Positions 35,254 to 43,872 are shown, numbered from the stretch's first letter. The stretch: DNA of 64,000 bases from Rathayibacter sp. VKM Ac-2759 (GCF_009834225.1 NZ_CP047176.1:3038001-3102000); one strand, 5' to 3'. Numbers and translations: made by a program. The notes: a model not told the origin generated them from the sequence alone.

Positions 35254-35828
35254 GAGGCGCTCGGCGGCTGGAGGGAGCTCGGCGAGCTCGGCGGTTGGAG
35301 GGAGCCGGGTGCGCTCGGCGCGTCCAGCCCGCTCGGCGACAGCGACGACTCCGTGAACTTCTCGGCGAGGAACTGCCCGTGCGCGATCAGCGCCGAGGCG
35401 TCCTGACGCGAGACGGCGTCGGAGATGCGGTCGAGCGTCGCCCCGAGCAGGTCGAGCTGGTCGCAGAGGATCATCAGCGAGGTCTTCCCCTTGTGGACGG
35501 CGCGGCGGTCGGCGAAGTCGCGCGGGAGGCGGAGGTAGCCCTCGACCGCCTCGGGCAGGTAGCTGGTCGCGGTCGCGACGACGGTGTGGCCCTGCTGGCT
35601 CATCGCGCCGAGGCGGTCCAGCCGCGGCACCATCTCGCGCACCGTCTCGTCGACGCGGCGGATGCGCGCCGAGACGAGCGGCGGCACCCGGCCGCTCGTC
35701 GACGCGGCGACCCGGTCGAGCGCCGCGAGGATGTCCTCGCTCGACGGCACGCGCGGGAGCGAGGGAGCGGACTCCTCCGCAGCGGCGGCGTCGTCGCCAC
35801 CGCCGAACAGTCGGGAGAGCCAGCCCAT
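35250..35828 (-). CDS. Small helical hypothetical protein following telA
   Basis: A 192-residue protein starting MGWLSRLFGGGDD, an amphipathic N-terminus that could touch the membrane, then a helical core (VDETVREMVPRLDRL, SLMILCDQLDLLGATLDRIS) and a C-terminal tail with two copies of SSLQPPS. Genes of this kind, beginning with a WLSRLFGG-like helix and lying next to telA, probably encode TelA partners, but I do not recognise a named family. It lies three bases after telA and overlaps the AAA gene (GTGA). Confidence 0.75.
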   Translation of the reverse strand: MGWLSRLFGGGDDAAAAEESAPSLPRVPSSEDILAALDRVAASTSGRVPPLVSARIRRVDETVREMVPRLDRLGAMSQQGHTVVATATSYLPEAVEGYLRLPRDFADRRAVHKGKTSLMILCDQLDLLGATLDRISDAVSRQDASALIAHGQFLAEKFTESSLSPSGLDAPSAPGSLQPPSSPSSLQPPSAS

Positions 35829-35831
35829 CGG

Positions 35832-37034
35832 CTATCGGCCGAGATCGAGCGAGGAGGTCGCGTCGATGTCGGAGTTGCTGCGGCGCGCCCGCTCGACGTA
35901 CTCGCCGGCCTTCGCGGTCTCGGTCTGCAGCACGCCCACCGTCTGGGCCATGCTGTCGAGCGCCTTGATCTTGAAGTCCGAGATCGAGTCCATCGTCTGG
36001 TAGATGTTGGCGAACGCCGCCTGCAGCTGCGGGAGTCCGACCGTGGCCGACGCCGCCTGCGACTGGATGCTCGCGGACTGCTCGGCGAGCATCCGCGAGG
36101 TGGCCTCGATCATGTTCGAGGTCGTCGTGTTGAGCGCGGTGATCTGATCGAGCACCAGGCGCTGGTTGGCGAGGGCCTGCGCGACGATGACCGCGGTGCG
36201 CAGCGCCGAGACGGTCGTCGTGGTGGCGCGGTCGACGCCCTTGATCAGTTCGACGTTGTTCTTGATGACCACGTCGATCGCGAGGTAGCCCTGGATCGAG
36301 ACGGCCAGCTGGGTCAGGAGGTCCTGGTGCTTCTGGCGCGCGTAGAAGAGGACGTCCTCGCGCAGGGCCCGGGCGCGGTCGGGGTCGGTCGCGTCGAGCT
36401 CGGCGATCTTCGCCGAGAGCTTCACGTCGAGGCGCTCGGCGACGTAGATGTACTCGTTGAGACGCGTCATCGTGTCCCACAGGTTCTGCTTCTCGAGGTT
36501 GAGCGCCGCGTTGTCCTTGCGCAGCTCGTCCTGGCCGTCGTACAGCGCCTGGATGATCGCGTTGAGGTGCGACTGCGCGCTCTCGTAGCGGCGGAAGTAG
36601 TCGGTGATCTTGTTGCCGAAGGGGATGAATCCGAGGATCTTCTTCTGGATGTTGTCCTCGGAGGGATCGAGGTCCTCGACCGTGCGACGCAGCTCGAGCA
36701 GGGTCCTGCCGATGTTCGAGCCCTCGCTCAGGCCGCCCTCCTGCAGGGCGCGCACCGGGGTCTTCAGCAGCCGGTTGGAGGAGTCGGCGGCCGAGCGGAT
36801 GTCGGCGTCGCCCATCGTGCGGATGTCGTTGGCCTTCGCCGCGAACTCGGGGCTGCGCGCCTCCGTCTGCAGGAGCGAGTCCAGGTAGCCGTCGACCTTG
36901 GCCTCGAGGCCGGGCAGCGCCTGCTCGGGCACCTTCGGCGCGATCGACGGCGCCGACGTCGTGGGTACGGCGTCGACCGGAGCCGGCGGCGTGAGCGAGA
37001 GGGCGTTCTGGGGCGGCTGCAGGGCCTCGGTCAT
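35832..37034 (-). CDS. TelA-like toxic anion resistance protein
   Basis: A 400-residue helical protein of the TelA family: FIPFGNKITDYFRRYESAQS near residue 140, LRKDNAALNLEKQNLWDTM, LTQLAVSIQGYLAIDVVIKNN and the conserved C-terminal QALANQRLVLDQITALN block. TelA proteins are linked to tellurite and cell-envelope stress responses; the biochemical role is unresolved. It is the first gene of the eight-gene signalling operon. ATG 37034 is preferred because GGTGAGGAT lies at ribosome-binding distance; an upstream GTG (37046) is in frame. Confidence 0.9.
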   Translation of the reverse strand: MTEALQPPQNALSLTPPAPVDAVPTTSAPSIAPKVPEQALPGLEAKVDGYLDSLLQTEARSPEFAAKANDIRTMGDADIRSAADSSNRLLKTPVRALQEGGLSEGSNIGRTLLELRRTVEDLDPSEDNIQKKILGFIPFGNKITDYFRRYESAQSHLNAIIQALYDGQDELRKDNAALNLEKQNLWDTMTRLNEYIYVAERLDVKLSAKIAELDATDPDRARALREDVLFYARQKHQDLLTQLAVSIQGYLAIDVVIKNNVELIKGVDRATTTTVSALRTAVIVAQALANQRLVLDQITALNTTTSNMIEATSRMLAEQSASIQSQAASATVGLPQLQAAFANIYQTMDSISDFKIKALDSMAQTVGVLQTETAKAGEYVERARRSNSDIDATSSLDLGR

Positions 37035-37089
37035 CGGGATCCTCACCGTTTCCTGGCGCTCGGCGCCGACTGCGGATGAACGTCGGGAC

Positions 37090-37095
37090 AGTGTA
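37090..37095 (-). promoter_or_regulatory. -10 hexamer of the telA-pknG operon
   Basis: On the minus strand GGATACACTGTC contains TACACT about 55 bases before ATG 37034, giving a short leader with a ribosome-binding site. This would drive all eight genes. Confidence 0.5.
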
Positions 37096-37128
37096 TCCCG
37101 AGGCGTCGCCAGGGAGCCCCGGGACGGG

Positions 37129-38037
37129 TCACCTGCGGCGCAGGGTCGCGACCGCGACGCCGCCGAGCGCGATCGCGCCGCCGATCAGGGCCGCGAGCGG
37201 CGGAGTCTCGGCGAGCACCAGCCACGAGAGCAGCACGACGACCGCGGGCACGGCGTAGGTCGTCGCGGCGGTGCGTCCCGCGCTGGTGCGGGCGAGCACG
37301 TAGCCCCAGGTGGTGAAGGCGACGGCGGTCGGGAACACGCCGAGGTAGACGACCGCGAGGACGGACGGGAGCGGGGCTCCGGCGAGGTCGCCGACGAGCT
37401 CCGGCGCGAACGGCAGGCAGGCGGCGGTCGCCGCGAGGCAGCCGATCCAGGTCATGGTCGGCGCGTCGATCCGGCCGAGCAGCCGCTTCTGGAGGGTCGC
37501 GGCGCCGCCGTAGAGGACGGCTGCGGCGAGCGCGAGGACCACCCCGATCGCGTCGAACTGCCCGGTGGAGGTCGAGATCGCGATGACCGCGACTCCGGCG
37601 AGCGCCACGAGCATGCCGCCGAGCAGGCGCCTCGGGAAGCCCTCGCCGAGGAGGAGGCCGGCCAGCACGGCGGTGATCATCGGCGCGATGTTGACGATCA
37701 GCGCGGCCGTTCCCGCGTCGACGTGCCGCTCGGCGGCGTTCAGCGCCAGGTTGTAGAGGCCGAACCAGGCGACGCCCCAGACGATCACGAGCACGAGGAG
37801 GCGGCCGCGCGGGAGCGGGCGGCGCTCCGCTCGGGGACGGCGCGCCGTGAGAACGAGGTGCACGACCGTGAGGGCGACCGAGCCGACGACGATCCGGCCG
37901 AGCGTGAGGGCGCCGGCGCCGAAGTCCTCGCCCGCGATCCGGATGCCGACGAACGCCGACGCCCAGAGGAGCACGGTGGTCGCGATCGCGAGCCAGAGGA
38001 GGGTGGAGCTGCGGCGGGTGGTGGTGGTGTCGGTCAC
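37129..38037 (-). CDS. EamA family DMT transporter
   Basis: A 302-residue protein with ten membrane helices in two EamA repeats. The helix 1 signature LLWASAFVGIRIAG is typical, with FGLYNLALNAAERHVDAGTA in repeat 1 and VFPTAVAFTTWGYVLARTSAGR in repeat 2. It is a metabolite or amino-acid exporter of unknown substrate. The start is GTG 38037, divergent from the DUF2071 gene with about 75 bases between. A probably separate transcript ends just upstream of the telA operon promoter. Confidence 0.88.
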   Translation of the reverse strand: MTDTTTTRRSSTLLWLAIATTVLLWASAFVGIRIAGEDFGAGALTLGRIVVGSVALTVVHLVLTARRPRAERRPLPRGRLLVLVIVWGVAWFGLYNLALNAAERHVDAGTAALIVNIAPMITAVLAGLLLGEGFPRRLLGGMLVALAGVAVIAISTSTGQFDAIGVVLALAAAVLYGGAATLQKRLLGRIDAPTMTWIGCLAATAACLPFAPELVGDLAGAPLPSVLAVVYLGVFPTAVAFTTWGYVLARTSAGRTAATTYAVPAVVVLLSWLVLAETPPLAALIGGAIALGGVAVATLRRR

Positions 38038-38112
38038 GGTCCATGGTCTCGTGCCCGAAGGCGCTGCGTTCCGCGCCCGCCCCGGTGTCCTCGCAGCACG
38101 ACGGAGCACGAT

Positions 38113-38877
38113 GTGCCGGTGACCCCCGTCGATCCGATGCCCCTCGTCGATCCGCCGACCCGCATCGCGCCCGCGCTCGGCGGACCGCGCATCCTCCGCC
38201 AGCGCTGGACCGAGGCGTCCTTCCTCCACTGGCGCGTGGATCCGGCGCTCGTCGCGCCGCACCTCCCCCGCGGAGTGCGCCCCGACGAGTTCGACGGCTC
38301 GTCGTGGGTGGGCCTCATCCCCTTCCGTCTGTCGCGGACGGCCTTCCTGGGCGGCCCGCGGGTGCCCTGGCTCGGCACGTTCCCCGAGGTCAACGTGCGG
38401 CTCTACTCGGTCGACGAGCGGGGTCGCCGCGGAGTCGTCTTCGTCTCCCTCGAGGCGTCGCACCTCCTGCCCGTGCTGACGGCGCAGGCCGTGTTCGGGC
38501 TCCCCTACCGCTGGGCGCGCATGGGCATCGAGCACCGCCACGGTGCCGTGATCTACTCCACTTCTCGCATCCGCGACCCGGCGGCCCGCTCGCGCATAGT
38601 GGTGCGCCCCACTCCCGGATCCGACGCGTCGGAGGACCCGCTCGCCTCGTTCCTGACCTCGCGCTGGGCCTACCACGAGACCCACCTGGGCTCGACCTGG
38701 TACGGCCGGAACCTGCACCGGCCGTGGCCGCTGCAGCGCGCGTCGCTCCTGGCTCTCGACGACGGGCTGCTCGACGCGGCGGGATTCCCGGGGCTGGCGG
38801 CGCGCGCGCCGGACTCGGTGCTGTACTCGCCGGGGGTCGAGACGGTGTTCACGGTGCCGCGGCGGGTGGCGCCGTAG
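38113..38877 (+). CDS. DUF2071 family protein (acetoacetate decarboxylase-like fold)
   Basis: About 254 residues. The family core is visible as RWTEASFLHWRVDPALVAPH, LPRGVRPDEFDGSSWVGLIP, PWLGTFPEVNVRLYSVDE and GVVFVSLEASHLLPVLTA. DUF2071/YqjF proteins resemble acetoacetate decarboxylase in fold but have no established activity. Three in-frame starts compete (GTG 38113, GTG 38119, ATG 38137); none has a strong ribosome site. Its TAG stop forms the -10 hexamer of the next gene. Confidence 0.85.
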   Translation: MPVTPVDPMPLVDPPTRIAPALGGPRILRQRWTEASFLHWRVDPALVAPHLPRGVRPDEFDGSSWVGLIPFRLSRTAFLGGPRVPWLGTFPEVNVRLYSVDERGRRGVVFVSLEASHLLPVLTAQAVFGLPYRWARMGIEHRHGAVIYSTSRIRDPAARSRIVVRPTPGSDASEDPLASFLTSRWAYHETHLGSTWYGRNLHRPWPLQRASLLALDDGLLDAAGFPGLAARAPDSVLYSPGVETVFTVPRRVAP

Positions 38878-38880
38878 CCT
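38875..38880 (+). promoter_or_regulatory. -10 hexamer overlapping a stop codon
   Basis: TAGCCT, whose first three bases are the DUF2071 stop codon, ends six bases before ATG 38887, predicting a leaderless transcript for the lipoprotein. Confidence 0.5.
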
Positions 38881-38886
38881 GGAGCG

Positions 38887-39309
38887 ATGCGGAGTCGCGC
38901 GGCCGTCACGGTGCTGGGTCTTCTGGCCTGCGCGCTGGCGCTCGGCGGGTGCGCGATGTCCTCCCCGCCGGTCGGCGACGACGGGCCGGCGGGCTGCGTG
39001 CCGCTCGTGCGGATCGAGCCGAGGGTCGCCTCCCCCGGTGAGACGGTGACGGTCGTCGTCGCCGACGGCTGCGACCTCGAAACGCCCGAGGACGGCTGGG
39101 ACGTCGTGGTCGCGCCGGTCGGAGGACTCGAGTCGGGGGTCAGGAGCGTGGTCTCGACGGATCTGGGCGAGGGGTTCTCGGTCGACGTCGTGCTGCCGGC
39201 CGACTTCCCGGCGGGAGAGGCGTTCGGCGGGATCGACGGGTGGGACTTCTCGCACTGCCCCGACTCGGCGAGCTGCGCGAGCCCGACCGGGGACTTCACG
39301 GTGCGCTGA
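38887..39309 (+). CDS. Hypothetical lipoprotein
   Basis: A 140-residue secreted lipoprotein: MRSRAAVTVLGLLACALALG signal, lipobox LGGC at residues 19-22, then a beta-rich domain with RVASPGETVTVVVADGCDL that resembles a small immunoglobulin-like or carbohydrate-binding sandwich, and four Cys residues that may form disulfides. The function is unknown. A leaderless promoter lies directly upstream. Confidence 0.75.
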   Translation: MRSRAAVTVLGLLACALALGGCAMSSPPVGDDGPAGCVPLVRIEPRVASPGETVTVVVADGCDLETPEDGWDVVVAPVGGLESGVRSVVSTDLGEGFSVDVVLPADFPAGEAFGGIDGWDFSHCPDSASCASPTGDFTVR

Positions 39310-39386
39310 CGAGCGCGAGCAGGCGTCGTTCCTCCACAGAATCGACTTCGCGGAACCGTCCACAGAACGGTCTCCGCTGAGCGGCC

Positions 39387-39416
39387 GATGTCGGTGGTCC
39401 GTGGTGTCATCCTCGT
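39387..39416 (+). promoter_or_regulatory. Promoter block shared with the second DUF222/HNH gene
   Basis: TGTCGG-n-GGTCC begins exactly 28 bases before the ATG, as it does before ATG 48153; 18 of the 28 bases are identical. A CCTCCACAG word is 86 bases upstream of both starts (39331 and 48067). Confidence 0.55.
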
Positions 39417-40835
39417 ATGGTTCTTCTGGATGGGGATGCGAGGCCGCCGGGTGGCGTCTCGGTGCGCGAGTGCTTCGATGAGGCGCTGGTGTCGGCGGTG
39501 GGTGCGGCCTGCGCGGTGGACGCCTTCCTGGGGCAGGCGCAGGCCCAGCGCTACGAACTGGTCGAGCTCGCACGGCTCGCGGCCCTCGCGCTGCCGGAGG
39601 CTCTCGTCGATCCGCACGTGCAGAGGCACGTCGAGGTGAGGGAGGCGGCGCAGCGAGCGCTGGTCGCCGACATCGCGACGGGCATGCGGATGTCGGAGGC
39701 GGATGCACGCGCACTGATCGAGGAGAGCGCACTGCTCGTGAACGAGCTGCCCGGCACCTTGACCGCGCTGCGGGAGGGGCGCTGCACCCCCGAGCACGTG
39801 CGGGTGATCGTCCGGGCCGCCTGGGACGTCCCCGCGGAGGTGCGCGAGCGTCTCGACGAGGAGGCCGCGGCGCTCGTGGTGGCGCTCACTCCCGGGCAGG
39901 TGCAGCGCCGGCTCCGCTCGATCCGGGAGCGGCTGCATCCGGAGTCGGCGACGGCGCGGCATCGGCGGTGCGCGGAACGCCGCGGGGTGTGGCTCGGCGG
40001 GGAGGCCGACGGGATGGCGACCCTGCACCTGCACCTGCCCGCCCCCGAGGCGCACGGCGCGTTCGACCGTCTCGATCGGGCGGCGCGTGAGCTCGCCGCG
40101 GCACCGGAGGAGGCGCGGACAGTCGGCCAGCTGCGGGCCGACGTGGCGGCGGCACTCCTTCTCGACGGGGAGACCTCCCCGGACGACGAGCACCGGGCCA
40201 CCGTCGCGTCCGTGCCGGCGGGGATCCGGCCCCGCGTGTCGGTCACGGTTCCCGTGCTGACGCTCCTCGGGCGCTCGGAGGAGCCGGGCACCCTCGACGG
40301 ATACGGGCCGATCGACCCCGAGACCGCACGTCGGCTCGCGGCCGACGCTCCCTCGTTCACCCGGATCCTCACGCATCCCGAGTCCGGCGCCGTCCTCTCC
40401 GTCGGGCGCGACTCCTACCGCGTCCCCGTGGATCTCCGGCGGCACCTGCAGCACCGCGACGCGACCTGCCGGTTCCCCGGCTGCATCCGCTCGGCTGTGG
40501 ACAGCGATGTCGACCACGGCATCGAGTGGCAGAACGGCGGCGCGACCGACGCCGAGAACCTCGCCCACCTCTGCCGGCACCACCACCGCCTCCGACACAC
40601 GACCACCTGGACGCTCCGGCATCGGCCCGGAGGCGTCCTGGAGTGGACCAGCCCCACCGGGCGCCGACACACCACCCGCCCGGCCGAGCCCGAGCCGCCG
40701 TTCGAGCGGGGACGAGGACCGGACAGAGGACGCGAACCGGATCGAGGACGCGAGCCAGACAGCCGACGCGAACCCGAGGGAGTACGCGAACCGGATGGAG
40801 ACCGGCTCCGAGCGGAGGTGACGCCGCCGTTCTGA
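39417..40835 (+). CDS. DUF222 / HNH endonuclease signature protein, copy 1
   Basis: A 472-residue protein: a helical DUF222 domain (about 60-330) and a C-terminal HNH module with RFPGCIRSAVDSDVDHGIEW and LAHLCRHHHRLRH (about 345-390). The second Cys pair of related zinc-finger HNHs is only partly present. These proteins are multicopy in Microbacteriaceae; the biological role is not known. The C-tail after about 420 is an Arg/Glu/Pro/Asp repeat (GREPDRGREPD...) encoded by degenerate DNA repeats. The paralogue lies at 48153. Confidence 0.88.
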   Translation: MVLLDGDARPPGGVSVRECFDEALVSAVGAACAVDAFLGQAQAQRYELVELARLAALALPEALVDPHVQRHVEVREAAQRALVADIATGMRMSEADARALIEESALLVNELPGTLTALREGRCTPEHVRVIVRAAWDVPAEVRERLDEEAAALVVALTPGQVQRRLRSIRERLHPESATARHRRCAERRGVWLGGEADGMATLHLHLPAPEAHGAFDRLDRAARELAAAPEEARTVGQLRADVAAALLLDGETSPDDEHRATVASVPAGIRPRVSVTVPVLTLLGRSEEPGTLDGYGPIDPETARRLAADAPSFTRILTHPESGAVLSVGRDSYRVPVDLRRHLQHRDATCRFPGCIRSAVDSDVDHGIEWQNGGATDAENLAHLCRHHHRLRHTTTWTLRHRPGGVLEWTSPTGRRHTTRPAEPEPPFERGRGPDRGREPDRGREPDSRREPEGVREPDGDRLRAEVTPPF

Positions 40836-40897
40836 CGGAGAACCCGACGGAGAAGGAGTCGGGCCGGGGTGCTCCTGCGAAGGCCGATGAAAGGATC

Positions 40898-40925
40898 GAA
40901 CGCAGAACGCAGAACGCAGAACGCA
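40898..40925 (+). repeat. 7-base tandem repeat, four copies
   Basis: GAACGCA is repeated four times at 40898-40925, followed by decayed copies to about 40943. It lies between the HNH gene and the next gene, 40 bases before ATG 40966. Confidence 0.9.
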
Positions 40926-40965
40926 GAACCTAGACCCTAGAACACAGCCGGCGAAGGGGAGGCCG

Positions 40966-41742
40966 ATGACGATCGAGACGACGAGGCTGATCGAGGTGGA
41001 ACTCGAGGGCTGGTCGCTGGACTGCTGCGGGCAGCCGTTCCGCGTCGGCGACGAGGTCAGCTGGACACTGGCGACCCTCCCGCCCCGAGCGACCGGCCCG
41101 ACGCGGTACCTCGAGGAACGGCACGGGTCCTCCCTCCCTGTTCTCGACGTGACGGGAACCGTCCGGTCGCTGACCGGGCTGCTCGTCACCGGCAGGCAGC
41201 CGGCCATCGGCGAAGGCGTGGACATCTCCGACCGGTCGGAGCGGATCCTGAGGCGGTTCGACGGGTTCGACCGGTCGAGGGGCGGCTGGACCCTGCGCGC
41301 CGCACTCGAGATCGGCGCGGACGCGGAGCTGCCCCCGCCCTGGGAGCCGAGACCGCCGGCGGTCCGTGACGTGCCCCGCCCACCCGCAGAGGTGGTCACC
41401 GGTCTGCACGCGCTGCTGCGGAGGCTCCACTCCGAGTACGGCGACCGCGTGCGCATCCGATCGATGCGCGGCGGGGCGAAGGCGAGCCTCCTCCCCGCGA
41501 CGGCCGGCGCCGGAGCCGTGCACTGGGCCACGGGACCCGAGCTGATCGTCGTGAACCTCGAGTACACGAGGGTGATCCTGCCCGCGGACGACGCCGGCGT
41601 CCTGCGAGTGGAGTCGCTGATCCGCGCACTGGCGGAGGGCACCCCACCGGAGACCGGCGAGTCGACTCCGCCCGTCGAGGGCCGTCAAGGGGGTCCTGTG
41701 CGGTTCGGTCGACGGCGTAGCGTTCCCACCTCGGCCTGGTGA
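40966..41742 (+). CDS. Uncharacterised actinobacterial protein (DUF6578-like N-terminus)
   Basis: A 258-residue soluble protein. The N-terminus VELEGWSLDCCGQPFRVGDE followed by VSWTL resembles the QCCGxPFxVGxxVxW signature of small actinobacterial proteins that I associate with DUF6578, but I am not certain. The middle (SMRGGAKASLLPA) and a Pro-rich C-terminus have no recognisable motif. No signal or membrane helix is visible. It lies 31 bases before a HAD phosphatase gene and may share its transcript. Confidence 0.65.
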   Translation: MTIETTRLIEVELEGWSLDCCGQPFRVGDEVSWTLATLPPRATGPTRYLEERHGSSLPVLDVTGTVRSLTGLLVTGRQPAIGEGVDISDRSERILRRFDGFDRSRGGWTLRAALEIGADAELPPPWEPRPPAVRDVPRPPAEVVTGLHALLRRLHSEYGDRVRIRSMRGGAKASLLPATAGAGAVHWATGPELIVVNLEYTRVILPADDAGVLRVESLIRALAEGTPPETGESTPPVEGRQGGPVRFGRRRSVPTSAW

Positions 41743-41772
41743 CGGCGGGCAACTGATGAAGGAGGACCATCC

Positions 41773-42468
41773 ATGACAGCAGGATCCAGCGGCACCACGC
41801 CGACGACAGCCGTGCTCTTCGACATCGACGGGACGCTCGCCGACTCCAACTTCCTGCACATCGAGGCCTGGGCCCGGGCGTTCTGGCAGTGCGATCTCGA
41901 GGTCGCGTCGTGGCGGATCCAGCGCGCCATCGGAGCGGACGCGGGCGAGCTGCTCGGGCTGCTCCTCGAGGACGCCGTCGACGAGCCGACGCGGACGCAG
42001 CTCAAGGCGCTGCACGCCAAGAACTACGCCGAGCTGTCGGCGCGCATCGAGCCGCTGCCGGGAGCGCGCGAGCTGATCGCCGCGATCGCCGCCCGCGGTG
42101 CCCGCGTCGTTCTCGCGACCTCGGCACCGCAGGAGGAGCTCCAGGTGCTGCTGCGGGTCCTCGATCTCGGCGACTCCGTGCGCGCGATCACGAGCGGCGA
42201 GGACGTCGAGACGGCGAAGCCGAGCCCCGACCTGATCGGCATCGCCCTCGAGCGGGCCGGCGTCACGACCGACCACGCGATCATGATCGGCGACGCGACC
42301 TGGGACGTCATCGCCGCCGAGCGGGCCGGTCTGGCCACGATCGCGGTGATGTCGGGCGGGACCGGGGAGCGCGAGCTGCGCGAGGCGGGCGCGGTGGCGG
42401 TCTACGAGGACGCCGCCGCGATCCTCGCGGACCTCGACGGCGGGCCGCTCGCGAGCCTCCTGAACTGA
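41773..42468 (+). CDS. HAD family hydrolase (phosphatase)
   Basis: A 231-residue HAD-IA phosphatase. Motif I is FDIDGTLADS (nucleophile and acid/base Asp near residues 17 and 19), motif II the Ser in LATSAPQEE (about 116), motif III Lys in TAKPSPD (about 152), and motif IV GDATWDV (about 176). A helical cap of the PGMB/phosphoglycolate phosphatase type lies between motifs I and II. It dephosphorylates an unknown small metabolite in the cytoplasm. ATG 41773 follows GAAGGAGG. Confidence 0.9.
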   Translation: MTAGSSGTTPTTAVLFDIDGTLADSNFLHIEAWARAFWQCDLEVASWRIQRAIGADAGELLGLLLEDAVDEPTRTQLKALHAKNYAELSARIEPLPGARELIAAIAARGARVVLATSAPQEELQVLLRVLDLGDSVRAITSGEDVETAKPSPDLIGIALERAGVTTDHAIMIGDATWDVIAAERAGLATIAVMSGGTGERELREAGAVAVYEDAAAILADLDGGPLASLLN

Positions 42469-42502
42469 GCGGCGGAGACGACCGCCCAGGAGGCGCGCGG
42501 CC

Positions 42503-43114
42503 TCAGCTCTGCGGGCGGCGACGGAGCAGGAGCAGCGTGACGCCCACGGCCGCGACCACCGCGACGAGCGCTCCGCCGATCCACAGCACGTCGCCCAGCA
42601 GCGCGGGATCCGCCGCGGACGCGCTCCCGGAGTCGTCGGACGTCGCCGCCGACTGGTTCGACACGTCGACCGTGCCGTTGCAGTCGGGCACCGACTCCGA
42701 GCCCTCGGCGAGCGCGACGTCGGCACTGGGCTGCCAGTCGAACGCGTACTGACCCGACACCGGATGGCCGTCGGTCGAGACGACCTGCCAGGTCACCTCG
42801 TACGACCCCGCCGCACCCAGCTCGAGCGGCATGGACGCCTCCGGACCGCGCACGGAGACGCAGCCGTCACCGTAGAAGAGGCCGTCGGGCCCGACGACGC
42901 GCAGCGCCGCCGCGGAGCCGTCGGTCCCCAGCACGAGCAGGTCGTCGTTGGTCGTCAGCATCAGCGCGCCCGGCTGCTCGGTGACGGTGGAGTCCTCCGC
43001 CGGAGTCGTCGAGACGAGGTAGTTGTGGGCGCTCGCCGGGGTCGCCGTCGCGACCGAGCCGAAGAGCCCGATCGCGACGGCGGCGAAGAGCAGCCCCCGG
43101 CGACTGCGCGTCAC
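42503..43114 (-). CDS. CopC-domain copper resistance protein with C-terminal anchor
   Basis: A 203-residue exported protein. After a signal peptide ending ASA, the mature N-terminus starts with His (AHNYLVSTTPAEDSTV), the copper ligand of CopC/YobA proteins; a second His lies in STDGHPVSGQYAFDW near residue 118. A Ser/Ala/Asp linker and a C-terminal membrane helix (VLWIGGALVAVVAAVGVTLLLL) anchor it. It should bind copper at the outer surface. The GTG start overlaps the ycnI-like stop (GTGA). Confidence 0.9.
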   Translation of the reverse strand: MTRSRRGLLFAAVAIGLFGSVATATPASAHNYLVSTTPAEDSTVTEQPGALMLTTNDDLLVLGTDGSAAALRVVGPDGLFYGDGCVSVRGPEASMPLELGAAGSYEVTWQVVSTDGHPVSGQYAFDWQPSADVALAEGSESVPDCNGTVDVSNQSAATSDDSGSASAADPALLGDVLWIGGALVAVVAAVGVTLLLLRRRPQS

Positions 43115-43872
43115 GCGGACGCCTTCGGGGCCCGGCGGCGCGACGCGAGGGCGACGGCCACGCCGACGGCTCCGACGACGAGTCCACCGACCCCCAGCAC
43201 GCGCGCGACGATGTCATCACCGGACGAGACCGCGGTCGTGGCGGAGGCGGTGGTCGCCGCCACGTCGTCGCCGTCGTCGTCGGTGCCGTGATGACCGGCG
43301 CCCTCCTCCGCCGCCGTCACGACGACGGTCGGCGCGGGCAGCTCGGGCTCGTCCTCGCCCTCGACGGTCGGCTGGTCCCAGGCGGTCGAGCCCGTCTCGC
43401 AGGTCTGCAGGACCGGGAACTCGAGGGTCTGGCCCGCGGAGTCCTCGGGGAGCTGCAGCTGCAGCGAGACCGTGTCGCGGTAGCCGTCGGCGAGCGGGGT
43501 CTTGGCGGTGTAGACCACGTCCGAGACGCGCTGGGTGGCCGTGTTGCCGTGGGAGTCGGTCACGGGATCGGCGATCGCGACCTCGTTCTTGACGACCTCC
43601 CAGCTGGGGTTCACGGTCGGGCTGACCGAGTTGATGCCCTCGGGCATCGTGATCGTGAGGCCGGTGGTGGGCGAGCCGTCGCAGCCGTGCGCGAGCGAGA
43701 ACGTGACGACGGTGTACGACCCTGCGGCGGTGCTGCTCGCGGCAGCGGTGACGTGCGCGTTCGCGGCGGCCGGCGCCGAGAGCGCGAGGGCGAGGGCCCC
43801 CGCGGCGGCGAGCGAGCCGCCTCCGACGAGACGCAGGCGGGAGGAGCGGGAGGAGACGGGAGACGTGGTCAT
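43111..43872 (-). CDS. YcnI family (DUF1775) copper-binding membrane-anchored protein
   Basis: A 253-residue protein: long signal peptide ending ANA, mature His at the start (HVTAAASS), which in YcnI binds Cu(II) with a nearby Trp (PSWEVVKNE), a DUF1775 domain containing FSLAHGCDGSPTTGLTITMP, a Glu/Asp/His-rich linker (GAGHHGTDDDGDD), and a C-terminal membrane helix. With CopC it forms a copper-handling pair. ATG 43872 is used; it is the middle gene of a three-gene minus-strand operon. Confidence 0.9.
   Translation of the reverse strand: MTTSPVSSRSSRLRLVGGGSLAAAGALALALSAPAAANAHVTAAASSTAAGSYTVVTFSLAHGCDGSPTTGLTITMPEGINSVSPTVNPSWEVVKNEVAIADPVTDSHGNTATQRVSDVVYTAKTPLADGYRDTVSLQLQLPEDSAGQTLEFPVLQTCETGSTAWDQPTVEGEDEPELPAPTVVVTAAEEGAGHHGTDDDGDDVAATTASATTAVSSGDDIVARVLGVGGLVVGAVGVAVALASRRRAPKASA

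Noticed and set aside
39417..40835. Homing endonuclease or insertion-sequence gene
   Set aside because: DUF222/HNH genes lack flanking inverted repeats, target duplications or intron/intein context here.
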